5,868 nucleotides of DNA from Chloroflexota bacterium. Lineage in GTDB: Bacteria; Chloroflexota; Anaerolineae; Promineifilales; Promineifilaceae. The stretch covers positions 3,656,244-3,662,111 of the forward strand of contig CP070688.1 in the NCBI GenBank assembly GCA_020353135.1, given 5' to 3'. Both the position numbers and the translations under genes were made by a program. Under the pieces are notes generated by a model. It did no database searches. It was not told the origin of the DNA and saw only the letters and a list, made by a program, of their open reading frames with translations. Positions 1 through 4,559 of the stretch are shown here, in pieces. How positions within the stretch are numbered: position 1 is the stretch's first letter; each line of letters starts with the position of its first letter.

Positions 1-110
1 GTTGGCCGGCCGTTTTAGACCCGGTGTGCTCCTTCCAGGCACGTGACTCCCGGCCGGTTACTCTGATTTGTACCTGGAAGGTAGCGCTGGCCCGCCCCCA
101 TGGTGCTACA
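1..110. other. Non-coding left edge, 3' flank of the membrane-protein gene
   Basis: No open reading frame with protein-like content is visible on either strand. The stretch lies just past the stop codon of the minus-strand membrane-protein gene. It holds two GC palindromes, GGCCGGCC at 4-11 and CCGGCCGG at 50-57, a CACGTG palindrome at 40-45, and the inverted repeat listed separately. There is no T-run of the kind expected for an intrinsic terminator. Confidence 0.6.
31..81. repeat. 9-bp perfect inverted repeat with 33-nt spacer
   Basis: CCTTCCAGG at 31-39 is the exact reverse complement of CCTGGAAGG at 73-81. The spacer contains the self-complementary CCGGCCGG (50-57), so a branched hairpin is possible in RNA or single-stranded DNA. 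It lies 30-80 bases past the stop of the minus-strand membrane-protein gene, where a transcript-end structure could sit. No U-tract follows on the minus strand, so a classical terminator is unlikely. It could also be a remnant of a dispersed repeat. Confidence 0.4.
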
Positions 111-1712
111 TCATGGCTGGGGCGGTAGGCCGGCATCGGCCGGAATTGGCACGCCGTCAGGAATGCTTCGCAGCTCGTTGCAGGTGATGAAGATGACGTC
201 GCGCCAGACGTAGCCGCGGTCGTCGAAGGTTTCAATCGTGTCGATCCAGCGTTTTTCCCCATCTTCCAGCAGGTAGATGTGGGGGCTGGCTGAGCATTTG
301 AGCAGGATTGGATCAGGTTGTTCGTAGATGATCTCCTGCACGGCCGGAGGCAACGCTTCGATCCCACCCTGATCGATGCCAAATAACCAGGGAGTAACCA
401 GGATCACAGCCAGCGTCCAGACGGCGTAGGCCACCGTTCCCAGGCTGAAGGCGCGAAAGAGTCCTTGCAGCCAACGTCCCTCCTTGGCCCGCAGCTGAAA
501 GAGGAGCAAAGCAAAAAGCAGGCCGATGTTAATCACGTTCCAGCCAATGAAAGTGAGCCGGTTGGGCGTGAGCCGGTCAATTGAGGTGCGGTAGAGGATG
601 GCGGCCAGGGCGTAGAGGCTGACGAGCAAGGCTAGGGCAGCCACGGTCATGATGCCCAGGCGCAACCAGCGTGCCGTGCGCGGCGAGATATCGGCCAGGC
701 TGACCGGCGTTGCGCCCACCAGCAAGGCAACCACGGCGAAGAGCATGGCATTGTAAATGATCAATACTTCGCGATTTTCGAACGGCGCCTGGAAATTGAA
801 CAGGATAAAGATGAGATAAACGAGCAGTACCAGCAGCGTCAAAGGCAGCATGAAGCGCATCAGCAAGGCCACCAGCTTACTCAATCCTTCGTCAAATGAT
901 TGCTCGGCCGGGGGCACGGCCGGGTTGTAGATCACGGCCACGGCCACCACCGTTATCAGGCCTATACCACCGGCGATGAATAGTCTCTGGGCCAACTCCG
1001 GGAAGTTGACGTCGAGGGCCTCAAATAGGCCGATGGTGATCGCGGTGAACAAGCCGCCGGCGATGACGAACAACCCGCCCACGATGACCACCTCGAGCGA
1101 TTTGATCAGAAAGGCGAAGCGGTTGGTTGGATCGCGGCGCCTGGCGAGCAGGAATACGCCAACACCAGCCCAGGCCAGGAGAGGTAGATGAATAGCCATC
1201 AGGGTCAGGTATTGCTCCTGGAAGGGTATCGTTCCCAGCTGCGGGTAAATCAAGAGCACGTATGCGCCCGCGGCGAGCAGTAAGATCCCGATAAGCGCGC
1301 CCAGGCGCTCGCGCCTTTGGCCGACGGCTATGAAATAGATCAGCACAAATAAGGCCGAGAGAGACGCGCCCAATAGGACGATCGCTGGCATGAAGTCACG
1401 GCTTCTTCCGCGGAAGCCCTCGATGGTGATTGTGAATTGATCGCCAGAGAGCCACCAGAATAACAGGGCGTTGACAGCCGCCAGGGGAAGGACCCAGGCC
1501 CAGGCAACGACATAGCCCTTGGCCTGGGCAGCGGCGTATTGCAAGCGGTGGAACCAGGCCGCGTAAAGCAGATTCTGTGGCGCCTTCGCATGGCTGGCGT
1601 CGATAGCTTCCTGAAAGGCGGCCGTTTCGCCGGCCTTCAGCGCCGCCTGGTAGACTTGCTCCAATTGCTCGGCGTCATCGGCGAGATCGTTGACTGTTTC
1701 GTGGAATGACAT
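111..1712 (-). CDS. DUF4153-like polytopic membrane protein with extra C-terminal domain
   Basis: A 533-residue inner-membrane protein of unknown biochemical role. Residues 1-60 form a soluble, Ala/Glu-rich helical head. About eleven hydrophobic segments follow (roughly 66-89, 107-130, 136-156, 168-190, 206-232, 243-262, 284-306, 316-335, 350-373, 387-406, 419-445). The later part, with a basic-flanked loop ending LTPNRLTFIGWN (about 381-392), resembles DUF4153 membrane proteins; that assignment is from memory of the family pattern. Residues about 466-522 are a separate hydrophilic domain with the signature IYLLEDGEKRWI...F...GY.W.DV and an IPDG end. It resembles a small domain seen in Chloroflexota surface proteins and carries two cysteines (C473, C511). 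The ATG at 1712 is preceded by AAGGAA (minus strand, 1722-1727) at 9-nt spacing, which supports this start. No gene partner is obvious; the upstream neighbour on the same strand is a decayed methyltransferase gene. Confidence 0.85.
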   Translation of the reverse strand: MSFHETVNDLADDAEQLEQVYQAALKAGETAAFQEAIDASHAKAPQNLLYAAWFHRLQYAAAQAKGYVVAWAWVLPLAAVNALLFWWLSGDQFTITIEGFRGRSRDFMPAIVLLGASLSALFVLIYFIAVGQRRERLGALIGILLLAAGAYVLLIYPQLGTIPFQEQYLTLMAIHLPLLAWAGVGVFLLARRRDPTNRFAFLIKSLEVVIVGGLFVIAGGLFTAITIGLFEALDVNFPELAQRLFIAGGIGLITVVAVAVIYNPAVPPAEQSFDEGLSKLVALLMRFMLPLTLLVLLVYLIFILFNFQAPFENREVLIIYNAMLFAVVALLVGATPVSLADISPRTARWLRLGIMTVAALALLVSLYALAAILYRTSIDRLTPNRLTFIGWNVINIGLLFALLLFQLRAKEGRWLQGLFRAFSLGTVAYAVWTLAVILVTPWLFGIDQGGIEALPPAVQEIIYEQPDPILLKCSASPHIYLLEDGEKRWIDTIETFDDRGYVWRDVIFITCNELRSIPDGVPIPADAGLPPQP

Positions 1713-1757
1713 GGCGATCGCTTCCTTGAGAGGGGTTTTCCAAAAACCGACGCCTAC

Positions 1758-1763
1758 ATTGTA
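1758..1763 (-). promoter_or_regulatory. Candidate -10 element for the membrane-protein gene
   Basis: The minus strand reads TACAAT here, a 5/6 match to the sigma-70 -10 consensus, about 45 bases before the ATG at 1712. That would leave a 5' untranslated region of about 40 bases including the AAGGAA ribosome-binding site. No convincing -35 hexamer lies 16-18 bases upstream, so this is only a candidate. Because the gene upstream is broken, an own promoter here would make sense. Confidence 0.3.
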
Positions 1764-1809
1764 CTATGCAGCAGGAAATGCCACCTGACGAGCACTATAC
1801 AACTTTGCG

Positions 1810-1850
1810 TCGCCTGTCTTATTACGCGCGGCCTTGCGATGAACAGGCGA
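1810..1850. repeat. 8-bp perfect inverted repeat with 25-nt spacer
   Basis: TCGCCTGT at 1810-1817 pairs with ACAGGCGA at 1843-1850. The spacer is rich in CG dinucleotides. It sits between the methyltransferase remnant and the candidate promoter of the next gene. It could be a weak transcript-end hairpin, but no U-tract follows on either strand, and an 8-bp match in this much sequence may be chance. Confidence 0.25.
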
Positions 1851-1925
1851 ATGGTGGAAATACTTGGTCGGTCTCGCTCCCAATCACCCGTGCCTGCGGC
1901 AAACCACGATGATGCTTCTACTGGC

Positions 1926-1958
1926 GGCCGGTGCTGGAGATCGCTTGCGGCACCGGCC
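1926..1958. repeat. Inverted repeat with a flipped 15-base core (micro-inversion)
   Basis: GGCCGGTGC (1926-1934) and GCACCGGCC (1950-1958) are perfect 9-base inverted arms around the core 1935-1949. With one bulged base (1959) the arms extend by two further pairs. On the plus strand, codons 1928-1957 read PVLEIACGTG, methyltransferase motif I. On the minus strand, the frame of the methyltransferase remnant reads GPV-PQAISS-TGR across the same bases. Reversing only the core makes the minus strand read GPVLEIACGTGR with no frame change. The inverted state is seen directly; the mechanism (template switching in a hairpin) is inferred. Confidence 0.8.
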
Positions 1959-2070
1959 CGCTTGTTTCCTGGGCCAGCGCTACGTAGAAGGCAATGCCTG
2001 TGTCGCTGGAGTCCTGCAGGTCATAGTTGACCGGGTCGGAGAACTCCTCTAGGTTGTCGTGGTCGATCGC

Positions 2071-2090
2071 GCTCGTCCGTGCTCGTCCGC
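2071..2090. repeat. 10-bp tandem duplication
   Basis: GCTCGTCCGT (2071-2080) is followed directly by GCTCGTCCGC (2081-2090), a 9/10 match. It lies at the 5' end of the methyltransferase remnant, where it contributes a GRGRARTS-like peptide with no family resemblance. It is consistent with local slippage damage to the original start region. Confidence 0.5.
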
Positions 2091-2127
2091 GTCCCACAAC
2101 CACTCTGTCGGCCAGCTAAGCCTCAAA

Positions 2128-2499
2128 TCAGACGTGCTGATCGACCAGGATCGGATTCCCATCAGGATCGAGTAACATGAAACTGCCCGGACCAGTGCTG
2201 TTCTCGTCCACCTCGCTAATCAATTCCAACCCGCTCTCCTTCAGTTGGCGCTGCAGGTCACGAACGTCGGTGAATTCTTCGATCTCAGCTGCGTTGCTGT
2301 CCCAGCCGGGATTAAAGGTCAGGATGTTCCTTTCGAACATCCCTTGGAACAGGCCGATGGCATAATCGCCGTTCTTCATGATCAGCCAGTTCTGTGTGGC
2401 GTCCCCGGCAAAAGCCTCGAAGCCCAGCTTCTCGTAAAATGCCTTCGAGGCTTCCAGATCTTCGACGGTCAGGCTTACAGAAAATGCACCCAATTCCAT
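2128..2499 (-). CDS. VOC superfamily (glyoxalase/bleomycin-resistance fold) protein
   Basis: A 123-residue cytoplasmic protein of the vicinal-oxygen-chelate superfamily, normal single-polypeptide length (two beta-alpha-beta-beta-beta modules). The first module has SLTVEDLEASKAFYEKLGFE at 9-28, the classic strand, Asp-Leu, then FY..LGF pattern. The second ends in LLDPDGNPILVDQHV (109-123), the family's DPDGNP turn. The usual metal ligands look absent: the first-strand His position is Ser, and the Glu after DPDGNP is replaced by a hydrophobic residue. A classical glyoxalase I metalloenzyme is therefore unlikely; ligand binding, or an enzyme with other ligands, fits better. The substrate cannot be told. 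ATGs also lie in frame at 2526 and 2520, but 2499 is chosen because AAGGAG precedes it by 6 nt and the VOC fold begins within a few residues. It has its own promoter candidate, and a decayed methyltransferase gene lies 24 bp downstream. Confidence 0.88.
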   Translation of the reverse strand: MELGAFSVSLTVEDLEASKAFYEKLGFEAFAGDATQNWLIMKNGDYAIGLFQGMFERNILTFNPGWDSNAAEIEEFTDVRDLQRQLKESGLELISEVDENSTGPGSFMLLDPDGNPILVDQHV

Positions 2500-2505
2500 G
2501 CTTCG

Positions 2506-2511
2506 CTCCTT
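2506..2511 (-). promoter_or_regulatory. Ribosome-binding site that fixes the VOC start
   Basis: The minus strand reads AAGGAG with 6 nt to the ATG at 2499. This favours the internal ATG over the in-frame ATGs at 2526 and 2520, neither of which has a comparable site at proper spacing. Confidence 0.7.
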
Positions 2512-2559
2512 GTAAACCATTCTCACGAGTAGTCATCAGCGCAAATATACCGCACCGGC

Positions 2560-2589
2560 CATATACCCGTAAAGAAACATCAATGTCAA
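2560..2589 (-). promoter_or_regulatory. Sigma-70-type promoter candidate for the VOC gene
   Basis: On the minus strand a perfect -35 hexamer TTGACA (2589-2584) is followed after 18 nt by TATATG (2565-2560), a 4/6 match to the -10 consensus. Transcription would begin near 2553, leaving a leader of about 50 nt that includes the AAGGAG site. No operator-like palindrome was seen around it. Confidence 0.5.
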
Positions 2590-2627
2590 TTAGAAGATGA
2601 CGAAATCCTTCCAGTAGAGTTTTTTGC

Positions 2628-2672
2628 TTCATCCGTCATCCTTCAACCTTCATCCTTCATTGTCCACTGTCC
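2628..2672 (-). repeat. Degenerate heptanucleotide tandem repeat (GAAGGAT)n
   Basis: On the minus strand, from 2672 downwards, the units are GGACAGT, GGACAAT, GAAGGAT, GAAGGTT, GAAGGAT, GACGGAT, then a partial GAA. That is six 7-base units in strict register. The array starts 12 bases past the stop of the DUF1330-like gene and lies upstream of the VOC promoter. The same unit recurs at 4417-4444. The array is intergenic and I see no coding sense in it. It resembles the short tandemly repeated heptamer families known from filamentous cyanobacteria and other large bacterial genomes. Confidence 0.7.
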
Positions 2673-2684
2673 GGCAAGCGGCCC

Positions 2685-3527
2685 CTAAGCGAGCGGCCAC
2701 TCTGTGCTGGGCATGAGCACCGCCCGTTCCAGGCCCGCCTCCCGGTGGTGAACGCCTTTGGTTGGGCTATTGGTCATCATGCGCAGAAACACCTGGCGGG
2801 ACGGGTAGTAGACCATGGCGAATTCCGACCATTCATCATGCAGCGGGCTGGTCTCATCGCCCGCAAAGACAACTGCAACCTGGCCCATTAGAGCAGGGTA
2901 GCCGCCCACACTGATCAGATAAGGCATTATGCGATTTGCGTAGCGGGCATACGCTCTTTCGCCTGAGATATTTTCACCGTCTGTGTAAAGGGCACTGGTA
3001 TAATATTTGTTCAGGTTCATCATAAAGAAGGGGGTGGTTTGGTCGTCTTTTTTGAACGAGGCGATGGTTTCGGGGACAGGTCCGGTGTTGGGGTTCCATT
3101 TGCCATCCTCCGGCAGCGGTCTTTCCGAGGTTGTGCCAAGGATCCGGCTGACGATCGGCGAAAGGACGCCCAGGTAGCGCGCCGCTTTAAACAAGCCATC
3201 CCCGGCCGGTTTGACGACCAGGATGTAGGCCTCGACCACGGCCGCCGCTCGCTCATCCCGGTTGGCATCAAAGGCTTGCAGGGCAGACTCGCCGGAGGGA
3301 AACGTATCGACGAGCACAGCATCGTAGGCCATACTGCCGCCAGCCAGGATCTGATCTATGTGGCATTGGTGGCGACGACGGCCGTCGTGCTGACTAACGG
3401 CCGAGCCCGAAGCGTTCAGGTATCGTTCAAAGGCGTCTCTGTCCTTGACAGCAAAGAATTGGGCCAGCGCCACCTCGCCCTGTGTGCGGCTGAGATTTTT
3501 ACATTGTTTAGCAGTTGGCTCAATCAT
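2685..3527 (-). CDS. Two-domain DUF1330 / dimeric alpha-beta-barrel-like protein, function unknown
   Basis: A 280-residue soluble protein with no signal peptide or membrane segment. It appears to contain two ferredoxin-like modules. Module one spans about 18-107 (VALAQFFAVKDRDAFERYL ... AYDAVLVDTFPSGESALQAF ... EAYILVVKP). Module two spans about 165-278 (PFFMMNLNKYY ... YARYANRIMPYLISVGGYPAL ... EWSEFAMVYYPSRQVFLRMM ... AVLMPSTEWP). Module two has the DUF1330 pattern: a strand ending in MMNLNKY, a helix with an RYA..I.PYL-like core, a strand pairing around VVFAG, then a 'YPSR..FL.M' helix. Such domains form dimeric beta-barrels; no reaction is established for DUF1330, so none is assigned. Module one is more divergent, with a His/Arg/Cys-rich stretch at 47-57 (HDGRRRHQCHI). 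The ATG at 3527 has only a weak AGAG 6 nt upstream. It is transcribed away from the cytochrome gene, with 79 bp between their starts. Confidence 0.75.
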   Translation of the reverse strand: MIEPTAKQCKNLSRTQGEVALAQFFAVKDRDAFERYLNASGSAVSQHDGRRRHQCHIDQILAGGSMAYDAVLVDTFPSGESALQAFDANRDERAAAVVEAYILVVKPAGDGLFKAARYLGVLSPIVSRILGTTSERPLPEDGKWNPNTGPVPETIASFKKDDQTTPFFMMNLNKYYTSALYTDGENISGERAYARYANRIMPYLISVGGYPALMGQVAVVFAGDETSPLHDEWSEFAMVYYPSRQVFLRMMTNSPTKGVHHREAGLERAVLMPSTEWPLA

Positions 3528-3606
3528 GATAAACTCTAGCGCTTTTTAACTGGAACATCGTGCAACTCAATATCAGAGGTTACGAAACATTAAGCAATCA
3601 CGCAAA
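3528..3606. promoter_or_regulatory. Divergent intergenic region between DUF1330-like and cytochrome genes
   Basis: These 79 A/T-rich bases must hold both start regions if each gene is transcribed separately. On the minus strand TTGAGT followed after 16 nt by TAAAAA is a possible but weak promoter. On the plus strand no convincing -35/-10 pair was found, and no Shine-Dalgarno site precedes the cytochrome ATG at usual spacing (AGAGG lies about 30 nt upstream, too far). Confidence 0.35.
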
Positions 3607-4413
3607 ATGAACCCGTGGTCAAAATGGTTGATTCCTGCGTTTATTATCGTCGTTCCGTTGAGCGCTTGCCGGCAAGCCGATAGCAGGCCGCCGGCCGAGG
3701 GATCTGAGCAGCCACAGGCAACTGAGTCCGAAGCCCGGCCGATGATGGGTCCGGGCAGCGGCATGATGGCCCGCCACCACGCCACCATCCCGGCCGAATA
3801 CAGCGGCCTCAGAAACCCTGTGGAGGCCGGCGACGACTCGTTGGCCCGCGGAGCGGAGATCTACGCCGGCCAATGCGCCACCTGCCATGGCGATGAGGGC
3901 ATGGGCGATGGTCCGGGCGGCGCCAGCCTGGATCCGCTGCCAGCCCCGCTGGCCCATACCGGCCGTATGCTGGCCGACGATTACCTCTTCTGGCGTATCA
4001 GCGAGGGTGGGGCCATGGCGCCTTTCAACTCGGCTATGCCAGCCTGGAAGGCGAGCCTGGAAGAGAGCGAGCGCTGGGACCTTGTCAACCACCTGCGCTT
4101 CTTGAGCGGCGGCCGGCCGGGGCCAGGGCCATTTGACGCCCAGGCTGAAGCGGAAAAGCGGGCCGGCATGTTGGCCAAGGCGTTAAATGACGGCCTGATC
4201 ACCGAAGAAGAGGCGGCCTTATTTGATGCAGTACACGCCGATATGGACGCTCTATTGGCTGGGCAACCCATGGGGCCGGGAGGCATGATGGGCGCCGGTC
4301 AGAGCGACGTGCTGGCCGAACTGGTCGCCAAGGGATCCTTTACCGAAGAGCAGATCCAGGCCTTCAACGTGATACACGATCGACTGCTGGCAGCCGAGCT
4401 TATGGGCGAGTAG
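3607..4413 (+). CDS. Mono-heme cytochrome c lipoprotein, Met-rich, with duplicated C-terminal helical module
   Basis: A 268-residue envelope protein. Residues 1-20 are a lipoprotein signal peptide ending in the lipobox LSAC, so C21 would be lipidated. A low-complexity linker follows, with a Met/His-rich patch at 45-58 (MMGPGSGMMARHH). The cytochrome c domain runs about 76-168: heme attachment CATCH at 90-94, and likely axial Met144 in NSAMPAW, followed by a closing helix (ERWDLVNHLRFL) typical of class I cytochromes. It should carry electrons outside the membrane; its partner is unknown. The C-terminal 100 residues are not cytochrome. They hold two copies of a helical hairpin (188-218 and 235-265, offset 47) sharing LA, G, TEE, F and H, with PMGPGGMMGAG between them. 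The N-terminus makes a clean signal peptide, which supports the start despite no clear ribosome-binding site. Met/His-rich patches suggest metal (perhaps copper) contact, an inference only. The cyclase gene follows 146 bp downstream on the same strand. Confidence 0.88.
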   Translation: MNPWSKWLIPAFIIVVPLSACRQADSRPPAEGSEQPQATESEARPMMGPGSGMMARHHATIPAEYSGLRNPVEAGDDSLARGAEIYAGQCATCHGDEGMGDGPGGASLDPLPAPLAHTGRMLADDYLFWRISEGGAMAPFNSAMPAWKASLEESERWDLVNHLRFLSGGRPGPGPFDAQAEAEKRAGMLAKALNDGLITEEEAALFDAVHADMDALLAGQPMGPGGMMGAGQSDVLAELVAKGSFTEEQIQAFNVIHDRLLAAELMGE

Positions 4414-4416
4414 CGA

Positions 4417-4444
4417 GAAGGTGGAAGGACGAAGGATGGGGGAT
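4417..4444 (+). repeat. Second (GAAGGAT)n heptanucleotide repeat
   Basis: Four consecutive 7-base units in register: GAAGGTG (4417), GAAGGAC (4424), GAAGGAT (4431), GGGGGAT (4438), then a partial TAAGG. It begins three bases after the cytochrome stop codon. It has the same unit, and the same orientation relative to the upstream gene, as the array at 2628-2672. Confidence 0.65.
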
Positions 4445-4503
4445 TAAGGCTATTTGTGGGTAGCACGTCGACAATGATCGAAAGTCGCAAGACAAGCCAG
4501 TAG

Positions 4504-4530
4504 AAATCCGTAAAATCTGTGTAAATCCGC
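4504..4530 (+). repeat. Short AAATC-based direct repeat
   Basis: AAATC recurs at 4504, 4513 and 4523 within AAATCCGTA, AAATCTGTGT and AAATCCGC, giving a 9-10 base period. It lies just upstream of the cyclase ribosome-binding site. Short arrays of AATCTGTGTAAATCCG type are familiar from intergenic DNA of several bacterial phyla. No coding sense or secondary structure is evident. Confidence 0.45.
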
Positions 4531-4543
4531 GCCCCATTTCTTG

Positions 4544-4549
4544 AGGAGG
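4544..4549 (+). promoter_or_regulatory. Ribosome-binding site supporting a GTG start for the cyclase
   Basis: A full AGGAGG lies 10 nt before the GTG at 4560. The first in-frame ATG is codon 15 (4602) and has no such site, so the GTG is preferred. Confidence 0.7.
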
Positions 4550-4559
4550 CTAGCGACAA

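Larger units (their letters stand above)
1713..1917. other. Intergenic stretch with no recognisable gene
   Basis: These 205 bases separate the membrane-protein gene from the methyltransferase remnant. All six frames were read. The expected continuation of a methyltransferase after motif I (a hydrophobic strand, then an acidic motif II residue) cannot be found on the minus strand. The short plus-strand frames have no family resemblance. The stretch carries a candidate -10 element, a small A/T-rich inverted repeat GGTTTT/AAAACC at 1733-1747, and the 8-bp inverted repeat listed separately. It is probably heavily decayed or replaced sequence. Confidence 0.5.
1918..2103 (-). pseudogene. Broken 5' fragment of a class I SAM-dependent methyltransferase gene
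   Basis: The minus strand reads IDHDNLEEFSDPVNYD, then LQDSSDTGIAFYVALAQETS and GPV. This is the typical N-terminal region of small class I SAM-dependent methyltransferases, where it leads into motif I (VLEIACGTGR). Here the six residues after GPV are PQAISS, then TGRQ and a TAG stop at 1918-1920. The missing motif reads on the opposite strand, because a 15-base core at 1935-1949 is inverted (separate entry). Even with the core restored, the frame stops two codons after GTG, so the SAM-binding fold beyond motif I is lost. The frame can open at a GTG at 2103, but the first dozen or so residues (Gly/Arg-rich, from a 10-bp duplication) do not look like family sequence and I see no convincing ribosome-binding site, so the original start may be lost too. 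It lies 24 bp past the VOC gene stop on the same strand. The methyltransferase assignment is confident; loss of function is near certain. Confidence 0.75.

Noticed and set aside
1714..1721. GCGATCGC octamer, the cyanobacterial HIP1 word
   Set aside because: It occurs only once here, so it is no evidence for a cyanobacterial origin.
1926..1958. A working phase-variation switch
   Set aside because: No recombinase gene is nearby, the arms are only 9 bases, and the gene is truncated in either orientation, so switching would have no product to control. Kept as a fossil micro-inversion.
1926..1960. A plus-strand methyltransferase gene, suggested by PVLEIACGTG
   Set aside because: Family resemblance is confined to the inverted-repeat segment; the plus-strand frame stops soon after and has no methyltransferase sequence before it. 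The flanking N-terminus is on the minus strand.
2618..2625. T-run at the edge of the intergenic region, possible terminator
   Set aside because: It is on the plus strand with no plus-strand gene upstream and no stable stem before it.
2312..2632. 106-codon minus-strand open frame with an ATG at 2632
   Set aside because: It overlaps the VOC gene in another frame, begins inside the heptanucleotide repeat and has no recognisable content.
3039..3539. 166-codon plus-strand open frame
   Set aside because: It is antisense to the DUF1330-like gene, shows no family resemblance and has no ribosome-binding site; the minus-strand reading gives a clear two-module protein.
3619..4092. 157-codon minus-strand open frame
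   Set aside because: It is antisense to the cytochrome gene, which has a signal peptide, lipobox and CATCH heme motif in the other strand.
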